Origin: Flavobacteriaceae bacterium NBU2973
GTDB lineage: Bacteria; Bacteroidota; Bacteroidia; Flavobacteriales; Flavobacteriaceae
Assembly (NCBI GenBank): GCA_026162565.1
Contig: JAOEIQ010000002.1
Location: 248,001-312,000 of the forward strand
Direction of reading: 5' to 3'
Length of the DNA stretch: 64,000 nt
The stretch's first letter is position 1; the number at the start of each line of letters is the position of its first letter. The notes beneath the pieces are model-generated. The model had not been told where the DNA came from, ran no database searches, and saw nothing but the letters and a program-made list of their open reading frames with translations. Shown piece after piece: positions 27,010-36,631 of the stretch. Both the position numbers and the translations under genes were made by a program.

Positions 27010-30000
27010 ATGAATTATAAAATACTACTACTATTTCTTTTAATAACAGGATTTAGTTTTTCCCAATCTGCCTCTCCAGATTATGTAAAAAAGGCAACAA
27101 GTTTTAATATAGTTAAACCATTAAGTCAACAAAAACATGTTGGTCCTGATTTAACACCTAGAATGGTTAAAAATAATCGCTGGTTAAATTATCCAACAAA
27201 CTTTGACACCTATCCAAAAGGAAAAGATATTCTAGCTCAAGAAAAAATGGGTTCAGCAAGCTCTCGCTCTTTACAGCCTATTATAAATAGAGACGCTGCA
27301 ATTGAAGGTGTACACTCTGGAGCTGGTGTGCCTGATCCTACTGGAGCAGTTGGCCCTAACCATTACATTCACGCTTATAACTCTGGTTTTGTTATTTATG
27401 ACAAATCAGGTAATGTGTTAATGGATCATAGTTCATTAGGATTATTGTGGCCAGGACAAACGCTTGGTGATCCAGTGGTCTTGTATGATAGATATGCTGA
27501 TAGATTTGTTGTCACACAATTCTCTAATTCACCAAATGGAATATTATTCGCTATTAGTCAAGGACCTGACCCTGTTAATGATGGTTGGTTTACATATCAA
27601 TATAATCTAGATTCGTTTCCAGATTATCCGCATTATGGTATATGGCATGATGGCTATTATTTTACAGCTAATAAAGGAGGAAATCATTTTTATGCAGTAG
27701 ATAGAGATAAAATGTTAGTTGGTGATGCAACTGCCGAAATTCAGGCGTTTACGCTTCCAGGTATAGCCGCTAATCCAAATACTGTTTTTGCGCCACTTGC
27801 AATGAATTCTATTGGTCCAAATTTACCTGATGCTTCTTCACCAGGCTATGTAACATACTTGCAAGATGATGCTTGGTCTGGGAGTGCTGCAGATCATTTA
27901 AAAGTTTGGGAAGTTAATTTAGATTGGGATAATACGGCTAATTCACTAATTACAGCACCTATTGAAATCAATACCACACCCTTTGATTCTTTTACAGCAA
28001 CCTTTGGTTCTGGTGAAGTTCCTCAACCGGGAACTGGACAAAAAATTGATGGAATTACTGGAGTAGTTTCATATAATTGTAATTATTATAATTTTGGAAC
28101 ACATAATTCTGTTACACTAAACTTTAATGTGGATGTTAATGCTGATAATAGTGTTTTAGGAATCCGATGGTATGAATTAAGAGTTGGAGATACAGGAGGT
28201 GCTTGGACCATAGAACAAGAGGGAACTTTTGCTCCAGATGATGGTGTTTATCGCTTTATGGGAAGTATGGCTATGGATGCTGACGGTAATATTGGTTTAG
28301 CCTACACAGCAGCAAACGAAAATATTTTCGCATCCTTAAGATATACAGGACGATATGCAAATAGTCCAGCAGGTGAAATGATCTTTAAAGAACAAACTAT
28401 AGTAGATGGAGCTGGTAATCAAACAAACACAAATAGATATGGTGATTATGCCCACCTAACACTAGATCCTTCTGATGATAGAACATTTTGGTTTTCTAGT
28501 GAATATTTTTCTGCACCTAACCAATGGAGTACTCGAATTGCATCATTTAGAGTAGCACCATCAGAAAACAGCGATGTTGGTGTTTTAGCAGTCACTAGTC
28601 CAGAAGATGGAAATTTAGGTACTGCTGAACAAATAACGGTTCAATTAATTAATTATGGTATTGATTCGCAATCTAACATACCTGTTTGGTATCAAATAGA
28701 TGGTGGTGCTATGATTATGGAAACATTTCCAGGTCCACTTGCATCTACTGAAACAGCTCTTTACACATTTACAACTACAGCCGATTTGAGTAATGTTGGT
28801 CAAACATATTCTATTGTAGCATCTACAGATTTATCAGGTGATGCTGATGTTACCAATGACCCTTGTTCTAGAACGGCTAAAAACTTGAGTCCTAATGATA
28901 TTGGTGTTGTAAGTATTGATTCACCTGAAACTGGTGAAGGTTTATCTGCTGCTGAATTAGTAGAGGTTACAATCTCAAATTTTGGAGCAGATTCTCAATC
29001 TAATTTTGATGTAACTTATACATTAGATAATGGAACACCAATTACAGAACAAGTTGCCGGATCTTTAAATCCAGGTGAATCTATAATTTATACATTTACT
29101 GCAACAGCTGATTTATCTGTAGCTGGAGTCTATCAAATTACTGCAACTACTTCTTTACCTGGAGATTTTGACACAACAAACGATAGTGTTGCTAAAAATA
29201 TTTTTAATGCATCATGTATTCCTGCTGCGATTGGTGATGGTAATCCAAATTCACAAGCAGGTTGTATTGTTGATGGTATTAAAAGATTCGTGCTTGGTAC
29301 TATTGATGTAGATGATGGGTCTGATGGCTGTAATTCAACAGGATCTGTAAAAGGGTATGTTGATAGAACTAATTTATCGACAGATTTAGATAGAAGTACA
29401 GGTAATAATACACACGTCTTACAATCACAACATAACTGGACAGGTGGAGCTACTATTGAACGTTTATCTGTTTGGATAGATTTTGATGATAATGGTGTTT
29501 TTGATTCTTCAGAACAGTTAATAGTTGGTGAAAATTATTCATCTGCTGGATCACTAAATGATTTTGATTTAGTGATACCTGATGATTCTAATCTAGGGTC
29601 ACATATATTAAGAGCTAGAAGTATTGATCCAACAGGTGTACCTGGTGATCCAAATGATCCTTGTGCAGATAAACAATTTGGAGAAACTCATGACTATATT
29701 GTTAATATAATTGATTCGTCTTTGAGTATTGATGAATTTGGTTTAAATAATTCTGAACTTATAGTCAATACTTTAGGTAATAGCAAGTTTGAAGTTATAT
29801 TAAAATCTTCAACGTATACAGACCAATTAGTACTATCAATGCATAATGCTCTTGGTCAACGATTAGTTAGAAATAGGGTTAACCATGAAAATGGAGAGTA
29901 TAGATATAATCTTGATTTAAATGGTTTATCTTCTGGAGTTTATATTATTAGATTAGGGAATGATTCTTATGGAAAAGTTAGAAGAATTATTTTAGATTAA
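27010..30000 (+). CDS. T9SS-secreted multidomain protein (CARDB-like repeats, GEVED domain)
   Basis: 996 residues. Signal peptide of about 18 residues (ending FSFSQ). A large N-terminal domain (about 90-520) has a bladed, aromatic-rich look (GVPDPTGAVGPNHYIHAYN, YGDYAHLTLDPSDDRTFWF). Two CARDB-like Ig repeats follow (about 525-620 and 635-730; matching SIDSPETGEG/VTSPEDGNLG starts and LPGD/LSGDADVTND ends), then a GEVED domain (about 745-910; WIDFDDNGVFDSSEQL, GETHDYIVNI) and a type A sorting domain (about 920-996; ALGQRLVRN, LDLNGLSSGVYIIRLG). The sorting domain sends it through the type IX system. Function of the large domain is unknown, possibly adhesin or enzyme. Confidence 0.9.
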   Translation: MNYKILLLFLLITGFSFSQSASPDYVKKATSFNIVKPLSQQKHVGPDLTPRMVKNNRWLNYPTNFDTYPKGKDILAQEKMGSASSRSLQPIINRDAAIEGVHSGAGVPDPTGAVGPNHYIHAYNSGFVIYDKSGNVLMDHSSLGLLWPGQTLGDPVVLYDRYADRFVVTQFSNSPNGILFAISQGPDPVNDGWFTYQYNLDSFPDYPHYGIWHDGYYFTANKGGNHFYAVDRDKMLVGDATAEIQAFTLPGIAANPNTVFAPLAMNSIGPNLPDASSPGYVTYLQDDAWSGSAADHLKVWEVNLDWDNTANSLITAPIEINTTPFDSFTATFGSGEVPQPGTGQKIDGITGVVSYNCNYYNFGTHNSVTLNFNVDVNADNSVLGIRWYELRVGDTGGAWTIEQEGTFAPDDGVYRFMGSMAMDADGNIGLAYTAANENIFASLRYTGRYANSPAGEMIFKEQTIVDGAGNQTNTNRYGDYAHLTLDPSDDRTFWFSSEYFSAPNQWSTRIASFRVAPSENSDVGVLAVTSPEDGNLGTAEQITVQLINYGIDSQSNIPVWYQIDGGAMIMETFPGPLASTETALYTFTTTADLSNVGQTYSIVASTDLSGDADVTNDPCSRTAKNLSPNDIGVVSIDSPETGEGLSAAELVEVTISNFGADSQSNFDVTYTLDNGTPITEQVAGSLNPGESIIYTFTATADLSVAGVYQITATTSLPGDFDTTNDSVAKNIFNASCIPAAIGDGNPNSQAGCIVDGIKRFVLGTIDVDDGSDGCNSTGSVKGYVDRTNLSTDLDRSTGNNTHVLQSQHNWTGGATIERLSVWIDFDDNGVFDSSEQLIVGENYSSAGSLNDFDLVIPDDSNLGSHILRARSIDPTGVPGDPNDPCADKQFGETHDYIVNIIDSSLSIDEFGLNNSELIVNTLGNSKFEVILKSSTYTDQLVLSMHNALGQRLVRNRVNHENGEYRYNLDLNGLSSGVYIIRLGNDSYGKVRRIILD

Positions 30001-30019
30001 TCTTCATAAAATATCTTAT

Positions 30020-30060
30020 AATCCTTGAGTTTTAATTAATTTTGAACTCAAGGATTTTTT
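30020..30060 (+). terminator. Intrinsic terminator after the T9SS gene
   Basis: A perfect 12-base stem, AATCCTTGAGTT at 30020-30031 with its complement at 30045-30056, a 13-base A/T loop and a T run to 30060. Confidence 0.87.
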
Positions 30061-30074
30061 AATTCATATACTTA

Positions 30075-30560
30075 ATGTTAGTAGACTTTAAATCATTGCC
30101 AGAATCATCTAGAGTCTGGATTTATCAATCAAACCGTTCCTTTTCTGAATCAGAATTAGAAGACATACATTCAAAACTAAATACTTTTATTCAAAATTGG
30201 ACAGCTCATGGTAGTGACCTTCAAGCTGGATTTATTATAAAGTACAGACGTTTTATTATTATTGGCCTAAATCAAAGTTTGAATACTGCAACTGGTTGCT
30301 CCATAGATGCCTCCGTGCATTTTATTCAGCAACTTGAAAAAGAGTATAATGTTGATTTAATGGATAAAATGAATGTATCATTTAAACAAGGTGAATATAT
30401 CGCATATAAGTCGCTTTTAGACTTTAAAAAAATGGCCAAAGAGAAAGCTGTCTCTAAAAATACCATTGTATTTAATAACCTTGTTACCAACATCGCAGAA
30501 CTAAATGAAAACTGGGAGGTTCCAGCAAGTGAAAGCTGGCATAATAGATTTCTAAAATAG
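30075..30560 (+). CDS. Conserved Bacteroidota protein (often misnamed ABC transporter ATPase)
   Basis: 161 residues, soluble. Blocks such as SRVWIYQSNRSFSESE, GFIIKYRRFIIIGL and the C-terminal ENWEVPASESWHNRFL are characteristic of a small Bacteroidota family that databases often label ABC transporter ATPase. No Walker A, Walker B or LSGGQ signature is present, so that label is not supported. Function unknown. It starts 15 bases after the preceding terminator and is 83 bases ahead of serB. Confidence 0.8.
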   Translation: MLVDFKSLPESSRVWIYQSNRSFSESELEDIHSKLNTFIQNWTAHGSDLQAGFIIKYRRFIIIGLNQSLNTATGCSIDASVHFIQQLEKEYNVDLMDKMNVSFKQGEYIAYKSLLDFKKMAKEKAVSKNTIVFNNLVTNIAELNENWEVPASESWHNRFLK

Positions 30561-30643
30561 ACTTGTAATTAAAATACTTAAAACTTTTATATTTAAAATA
30601 GATTAGTCATTTTTACAACTTTCTAAAAAGAACAAGACTGACT

Positions 30644-31867
30644 ATGGCTAACGAGATTTTTCTACTAAATATTTCCGGACAAGATAAACCTGGACTAACA
30701 TCAAGTTTAACAGGTGTTTTAGCCAAGTATGATGCCAAGGTTTTAGATATTGGCCAAGCTAATATTCATGAAACATTATCATTAGGTATTATGTTTCAAA
30801 TTGAATCTGGAAAAAAATCTGCAGCTGTTTTAAAAGATCTACTATTTAAAGCCTATGAGCTTGGTATTACTGCAAAATTTTCACCTATTTCTTCACAAGA
30901 CTATGAGCATTGGGTTGGACTTCAAGGGAAAGATAGATATATTATTACAATACTCGGTGAAAAATTAGCAGCAGAACAAATTTCTGAAGTCACCAAAGTA
31001 ATCTCTGAAAAGAATTTGAACATAGATTCTATAAAAAGACTAACAGGAAGGATTTCTCTAGAAAAAAAAGCAGATTACCCGAGAGCTTCAATTCAATTAT
31101 CTATTAGAGGACAAATTGACAATAAAGCTGAATTTACTGAAAAGTTTATGAAAATATCTAAAGAGCTAAATGTTGATATTGCGTTTCAAGAGGATACTAT
31201 TTACAGGCGTAATAGACGATTAGTGTGTTTTGATATGGATTCAACCTTAATTCAAGCAGAAGTTATAGATGAGTTAGCTGAACGTGCTGGAGTTGGTGAT
31301 AAAGTAAAAGCCATTACTGAATCTGCAATGCAAGGTGAAATAGATTTTAATGAGAGCTTTATAAAGCGTATGAAACTTTTAGAAGGTTTAAGTGAAGAGG
31401 TCTTGAAGGATGTTGCACAAAATTTGCCGATAACTAAAGGAGCAAGAAGACTCATAGATACGTTAAAAAGCTATGGCTTTAAAACAGCCATTTTATCCGG
31501 AGGTTTTACATACTTTGGTGAGTATTTAAAAGATGAACTTGGAATTGATTATGTATACGCCAATCAATTAGAAATTGTAGATGGTAAGCTTACAGGTAAC
31601 TATATTGGTGAGATAGTAAATGGTGACAAAAAAGCTGAATATTTAAAGGAAATAGCCAGAAAAGAAAATATTAATATTAGTCAAACAATTGCTGTTGGAG
31701 ATGGTGCAAATGATCTACAAATGCTGAATACAGCTGGTTTAGGCATTGCTTTCCATGCCAAACCAAAAGTTAAAGATAACGCACAAAGTTCTATTTCTAG
31801 TATCGGATTAGATGGCGTTTTATACTTATTAGGTTATCATGATAGACATATTGATTTATTTGAATAA
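30644..31867 (+). CDS. serB: Phosphoserine phosphatase with two N-terminal ACT domains
   Basis: 407 residues. Two ACT domains occupy about residues 1-80 (LLNISGQDKPGLTSSLTGVL) and 95-180; the HAD phosphatase follows with motif I CFDMDSTLIQAEVID, motif II FKTAILSGGF and motif IV AVGDGANDLQMLNTAGLG. It completes serine synthesis by removing phosphate from 3-phosphoserine; the ACT domains probably sense serine. The layout matches the long SerB of actinobacteria and Bacteroidota. Confidence 0.95.
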   Translation: MANEIFLLNISGQDKPGLTSSLTGVLAKYDAKVLDIGQANIHETLSLGIMFQIESGKKSAAVLKDLLFKAYELGITAKFSPISSQDYEHWVGLQGKDRYIITILGEKLAAEQISEVTKVISEKNLNIDSIKRLTGRISLEKKADYPRASIQLSIRGQIDNKAEFTEKFMKISKELNVDIAFQEDTIYRRNRRLVCFDMDSTLIQAEVIDELAERAGVGDKVKAITESAMQGEIDFNESFIKRMKLLEGLSEEVLKDVAQNLPITKGARRLIDTLKSYGFKTAILSGGFTYFGEYLKDELGIDYVYANQLEIVDGKLTGNYIGEIVNGDKKAEYLKEIARKENINISQTIAVGDGANDLQMLNTAGLGIAFHAKPKVKDNAQSSISSIGLDGVLYLLGYHDRHIDLFE

Positions 31868-32029
31868 AACTCTTAAATCACTACTTAACAACTTACAATT
31901 CTTATAGGTTACAATGTTCATTAAGTAGTTTATAAATCTATCTTAAAGTCTTTTATCTTTTTTTTAAAAACACTATTTTGGCATAGTTTTCTATGTTAAC
32001 CTATTGAATTTTAAAAGGCTTTACTCCTT

Positions 32030-34987
32030 ATGCGTTATATACTCCTCATCTCTATTTTATGTACCTCACAATTCATTTTCTCACAAAATTCTGAAAATCC
32101 ACTTTTAACATCTGATGTAGAAGCACAAGAAAAATGGGTTGATAGTGTGTATAATTCATTGTCTTTAAAAGAGAAAATCGGCCAATTATTTATGGCTAGA
32201 GCATTTTCTAATCAAGGTCAAAAGCATATTAATACAATAAGTAATTTAATAAATGAATATAAAATAGGTGGAATAATTTATTCTACTGGTGGTCCTATTC
32301 GTCAAGCGAGACTTAATAATCAATTTCAATCCATTTCAAAAACACCTTTATTAATTGGTATGGATGCTGAATGGGGATTAAGTATGCGACTTGACTCTAC
32401 ACATGCTTTCCCTTGGAATATGACTCTTGGTGCTATAAAAAACAATAAACTGATTGAACAAACAGGTCGTTATTTAGGTGAACATTGTAAGCGTATTGGA
32501 GTGCATTTTAATTTTGCTCCTGTAGTGGATATTAACACCAATCCTAAAAATCCAATTATTGGTAATCGATCTTTTGGGGAAGATCGCGATAATGTAACTG
32601 AAAAGGCTTTAGCTTTTATGAAAGGCATGCAAGATGCTGGTGTTTTAGCAAATGCCAAGCATTTTCCTGGTCACGGAGACACAGATAGTGACTCACACAA
32701 AACATTACCAACAATTAATTTTAATGAACAGCGAATTGACTCTGTAGAATTATATCCTTACCGAAAGTTAATAGATAATGGCTTATCAAGTGTGATGGTT
32801 GCTCATTTAAATGTTCCAGCTTTAGAAACGCGTAATGGACTTCCTTCATCACTTTCAAAACATATTGTTACAGATATTTTAAAGGATACTCTAGGGTTTA
32901 AAGGATTGATTTACAGTGATGCTCTAGAAATGAAAGGTGTTGCCGATTATATTACTCCTACAGTAGATGGTAATGCTGTAAATAGTTTAGATAAAGCAGG
33001 AGATATTGATTTAGCAGCATTTTTAGCTGGAAACGATGTCTTGTTAATTTCAGAAAATGTTCCAGCAGGAATTGATAAAATTGCTAAAGCGTATGAAAAT
33101 GGAGTAGTAACAGAACAAAGATTATCACATTCGGTTAAGAAAATACTACAAGCAAAATATAAAGTCGGACTTAATAAGTTTATACCAATTGGAATAGCAC
33201 ATTTGACCAGTGACTTAAATAGATTAAAAGATAATATGCTAAATGAGGAGCTATTTGAAAACGCCATTACTGTAGCAAAAAATAAAAAAGAAATATTACC
33301 AATTCGTCATTTAGAAACCAAATCAATAGCTTATGTGAAATTAGGCGATGATGATGGTTCGTACTTTTTAAGCGAATTAAAAAAATATGCTAAAGTTCAT
33401 GAAGTAAAAGCTGATAAATTAAATGAACTTTTAGAAAAATTGAAGAATTACAATACTGTAATTGTAGGTTTTCATCGTTCTAATGATAACCCATGGAAGA
33501 GTTATAAATTTTCAGATAAAGAGTTGGTTTGGTTATATGAAATTGCTAGAACTAACAATGTAATACTTGATGTGTTTGTTAAGCCTTATGCACTGTTAGA
33601 TTTAAAAACATTAGAAAATTTTGAGAGTATTGTAGTTAGTTATCAGAATAGCAAAATCGCCCAACAAAAATCGGCTCAACTTATTTTTGGTGCAATAGCT
33701 GCCAAAGGAACATTACCTGTATCACTTGGTAATGATTTACATGTTGGTACAGGAAATACTTTTAATTCAATTCTACGTTTAGGGTATTCAACTCCAGAAC
33801 GAGTTGGTATGAGTAGTGAAAAATTAAATCGAATAGATTCTATAGCGCAATATGCCATAGATACAAAAATTACACCTGGAATTCAATTATTAGTAGCTAG
33901 AAGAGGAAAAGTAATTTACAATAAAAATTTTGGTAAACATACCTATGACGGCAATGAAGAAGTTAAATTCGATGACTTATATGATGTGGCTTCACTAACT
34001 AAAATATTAGCTACATTGCCTTTAGTTATGGAATTAGAAGAAGATGGTATTATATCACTAGATAGTAATCTTTCTCAACTATTACCAGAATATAAATCTT
34101 CGAATAAAGCGAATATAACTGTAAAGCAAATGCTTTCGCATTATGCTAAATTGCGACCTTGGGTACCTTTTTATTATGCCACTTTAGATTCGGTTACCAA
34201 TAAACCACTTCCTAAATATTATAGTAAAACTTTAAAAAAAGGGTTTAATATAAAGGTGGCAAATAATATGTACATGCGTAATGATTATAAGGATTCTATT
34301 CAAGAAATAATAAAAGAAACAGAACTTTTAAATACCTTACGTTATAGATATAGTGATTTACCATATTATATTTTAAAGAAATTTATAGAGAAGCATTACG
34401 ACAAATCACTTGATAAATTAGTTCAAGAACATTTTTACCAATCTTTAGGCGCAAATAATACCATGTATAATCCATATAACAAGGTCAGTAATTTTAGAAT
34501 AATTCCTTCAGAAATTGACGATTATTTCAGGTATCAAACAGTACAAGGTTATGTGCATGACATGGGAGCTGCTATGCAAGATGGTGTTGGTGGTCATGCT
34601 GGAGTGTTTAGTAATGCTAATGATGTAGCCAAAATTATGCAAATGTATTTGCAAAAAGGGTATTATGGAGGTAAACGATATTTAAAAACTAAAACTTTAG
34701 ATAAGTTTAATAAATGTCATTACTGTCATAAAGATAATAGAAGAGGTATAGGTTTTGACAAACCACAATTAGGTGAAGATGGTCCAACCTGTGGCTGTTT
34801 GTCCATGACTAGTTTTGGTCATTCTGGTTTTACCGGAACTTATACTTGGGCTGATCCAGAAGAAGAAATTGTATATGTATTTATGGCGAATAGAACATAT
34901 CCTACTTCTAAAGGAAAAAATAGATTATTACGAGAAAATATTAGAACTAATATTCAACAATATATTTACGAAGCTATTATAGATTAA
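32030..34987 (+). CDS. GH3 (NagZ-like) glycosidase fused to serine beta-lactamase-fold domain
   Basis: 985 residues with a signal peptide (about 19 residues). Residues ~35-375 form a NagZ-type GH3 domain: AKHFPGHGDTDSDSH carries the catalytic His and IYSDALEMKG the nucleophile Asp. A short GH3 C-terminal domain (~395-570) follows. Residues ~595-985 are a class C/PBP-like serine hydrolase: ASLTKIL is the SxxK motif, YSDLPY stands in the YxN place and HSGFTG in the KTG place. It probably trims muropeptides in the periplasm: GlcNAc removal plus peptide or ester hydrolysis. bshA starts 2 bases after its stop. Confidence 0.9.
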   Translation: MRYILLISILCTSQFIFSQNSENPLLTSDVEAQEKWVDSVYNSLSLKEKIGQLFMARAFSNQGQKHINTISNLINEYKIGGIIYSTGGPIRQARLNNQFQSISKTPLLIGMDAEWGLSMRLDSTHAFPWNMTLGAIKNNKLIEQTGRYLGEHCKRIGVHFNFAPVVDINTNPKNPIIGNRSFGEDRDNVTEKALAFMKGMQDAGVLANAKHFPGHGDTDSDSHKTLPTINFNEQRIDSVELYPYRKLIDNGLSSVMVAHLNVPALETRNGLPSSLSKHIVTDILKDTLGFKGLIYSDALEMKGVADYITPTVDGNAVNSLDKAGDIDLAAFLAGNDVLLISENVPAGIDKIAKAYENGVVTEQRLSHSVKKILQAKYKVGLNKFIPIGIAHLTSDLNRLKDNMLNEELFENAITVAKNKKEILPIRHLETKSIAYVKLGDDDGSYFLSELKKYAKVHEVKADKLNELLEKLKNYNTVIVGFHRSNDNPWKSYKFSDKELVWLYEIARTNNVILDVFVKPYALLDLKTLENFESIVVSYQNSKIAQQKSAQLIFGAIAAKGTLPVSLGNDLHVGTGNTFNSILRLGYSTPERVGMSSEKLNRIDSIAQYAIDTKITPGIQLLVARRGKVIYNKNFGKHTYDGNEEVKFDDLYDVASLTKILATLPLVMELEEDGIISLDSNLSQLLPEYKSSNKANITVKQMLSHYAKLRPWVPFYYATLDSVTNKPLPKYYSKTLKKGFNIKVANNMYMRNDYKDSIQEIIKETELLNTLRYRYSDLPYYILKKFIEKHYDKSLDKLVQEHFYQSLGANNTMYNPYNKVSNFRIIPSEIDDYFRYQTVQGYVHDMGAAMQDGVGGHAGVFSNANDVAKIMQMYLQKGYYGGKRYLKTKTLDKFNKCHYCHKDNRRGIGFDKPQLGEDGPTCGCLSMTSFGHSGFTGTYTWADPEEEIVYVFMANRTYPTSKGKNRLLRENIRTNIQQYIYEAIID

Positions 34988-34989
34988 AT

Positions 34990-36126
34990 ATGCGAATAGG
35001 AATTGTTTGTTATCCAACATTTGGAGGAAGTGGAGTAGTTGCTACCGAGTTAGGATTAGAGTTGTCAAAACGAGGTCATCAGATTCATTTTATTACTTAT
35101 AAGCAACCAGTAAGATTAGAATTATTGAGTAATAATGTACATTACCATGAAGTCAATGTACCAGAATATCCTTTATTTCATTACCAACCTTATGAATTAG
35201 CTTTATCTAGTAAGCTAGTAGATATGGTAAAACTTCATAAAATTGAAGTATTACACGTTCACTATGCAATTCCACATGCTTATGCAGCTTATATGGCTCA
35301 AAAAATGCTTCGTGAGGAAGATATCTACATACCAATAGTTACTACACTACATGGAACAGATATAACCCTTGTTGGTAGCCATCCATTTTATAAACCAGCA
35401 GTTACATTCAGTATTAATAAATCTGATGCTGTTACCGCTGTTTCAAAAAGTTTAAAAGAAGATACATTACGCTTATTCGAAATAAACAATACCATAGATG
35501 TTGTCACAAATTTTATTGATTTAAGTAAGTTTGAGCATAACTTCACTGACTGTCAAAGAGATATAATGGCATCTGATGATGAAAAGATTATAACGCATAT
35601 CAGTAATTTTAGAGAGGTAAAGCGAATACCAGATGTGATTCAAACTTTTTATAATATTCAAAAAGCCATTCCTGCAAAACTCATGATGGTTGGAGAAGGT
35701 CCAGAAAAGGAACCTGCAGAAAATCTCTGTCGTAAACTTGGTATTGAGGATAAGGTTGTATTTTTTGGAAACAGTAATGAAATAGATCGTATTCTATGTT
35801 TTTCAGATTTATTTTTACTGCCATCTGAAACAGAAAGTTTTGGTTTATCTGCACTAGAAGCTATGGCTTCAGGAGTTCCAGTTATTTCTAGTAATACTGG
35901 AGGTATTCCAGAAGTAAACTCTAATGGATTTTCTGGTTTTTTAAGCAATGTAGGAGATGTAGATGATATGAGTAAAAATGCCATACACATTTTAAAAGAT
36001 GCATCTCGTTTAAAGGAGTTTAAAGCCAATGCAAAAGTTCAAGCCAATGAATTTAGTATTTATAATATTGTACCTAAATATGAAGCTATTTACGAACGCG
36101 TTTTAAATAAATGTACTTTTGTATAA
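34990..36126 (+). CDS. bshA: N-acetyl-alpha-D-glucosaminyl L-malate synthase BshA
   Basis: 378 residues, the usual BshA size. A GT4 glycosyltransferase with the BshA N-terminus RIGIVCYPTFGGSGVVATELG, the VLHVHYAIPHAYAA block, a LHGTDITLVG loop and the C-terminal PSETESFGLSALEAMASGVPV motif of UDP-sugar binding. It makes the first intermediate of bacillithiol from UDP-GlcNAc and malate. The presence of bshA indicates that bacillithiol is the low-molecular-weight thiol of this organism. It is coupled to the next gene by a TAATG overlap. Confidence 0.95.
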   Translation: MRIGIVCYPTFGGSGVVATELGLELSKRGHQIHFITYKQPVRLELLSNNVHYHEVNVPEYPLFHYQPYELALSSKLVDMVKLHKIEVLHVHYAIPHAYAAYMAQKMLREEDIYIPIVTTLHGTDITLVGSHPFYKPAVTFSINKSDAVTAVSKSLKEDTLRLFEINNTIDVVTNFIDLSKFEHNFTDCQRDIMASDDEKIITHISNFREVKRIPDVIQTFYNIQKAIPAKLMMVGEGPEKEPAENLCRKLGIEDKVVFFGNSNEIDRILCFSDLFLLPSETESFGLSALEAMASGVPVISSNTGGIPEVNSNGFSGFLSNVGDVDDMSKNAIHILKDASRLKEFKANAKVQANEFSIYNIVPKYEAIYERVLNKCTFV

Positions 36127-36587
36127 TGATCAAATATTTTCTTATATGTTGTCTATTATTTAGTTCTTGTAAGACTACCCAGAGTGAAACAAATCACTCT
36201 ATTGAACAACAAGACGTGTCTTTTGAAGTAATTTTAGAATCTGCAACTGATGGTAAAAAAGGGCATTCTTTAGAAGTTATAAACACAGCTTCTCAATTAG
36301 CTGAAGTATATAATATACTTAGCAAAACAATAGAACCGAAACATCAAATTCCTGAAATTGATTTTAATTCTGAAACAGTAGCTGCGTTATTTTTAGGAGA
36401 AAAAAATACTGGTGGCTATCATATAGTACCAATGGAAGTAATAAATGAAAATGATACAACTATCATTAAGTATAAAGAAATTTCACCAGCTCCAACAGAT
36501 ATGGTTACGATGTCTTTAACTCAACCATTTTGCCTAATCAAAATATATAATCCCAAAAAAGAAATTGTTTTTAAAAAAGTAAAATAA
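36126..36587 (+). CDS. PrcB-like lipoprotein
   Basis: 153 residues when started at the ATG at 36126, which overlaps the bshA stop by one base and puts a lipoprotein signal at the N-terminus (MIKYFLICCLLFSSCKTT, lipobox LFSSC). An in-frame ATG at 36111 would spoil that signal and is rejected. The mature part (SQLAEVYNIL, VAALFLGEKNTGGYHI) resembles the PrcB C-terminal domain of protease-complex subunits. It is envelope-anchored; no partner protease is adjacent. Confidence 0.75.
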   Translation: MIKYFLICCLLFSSCKTTQSETNHSIEQQDVSFEVILESATDGKKGHSLEVINTASQLAEVYNILSKTIEPKHQIPEIDFNSETVAALFLGEKNTGGYHIVPMEVINENDTTIIKYKEISPAPTDMVTMSLTQPFCLIKIYNPKKEIVFKKVK

Positions 36588-36631
36588 TTTACTTTTTATA
36601 TCTTTCTGATCATTAACCAACTTTTCTTAAA

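Noticed and set aside
30075-30560. Annotation as ABC transporter ATPase
   Set aside because: No Walker A, Walker B or signature motif exists in its 161 residues; the usual database name is misleading.
36111-36125. Upstream ATG for the PrcB-like lipoprotein (MYFCI start)
   Set aside because: It overlaps bshA by 16 bases and places extra residues before an otherwise standard lipoprotein signal; the ATG at 36126 in a TAATG junction fits better.
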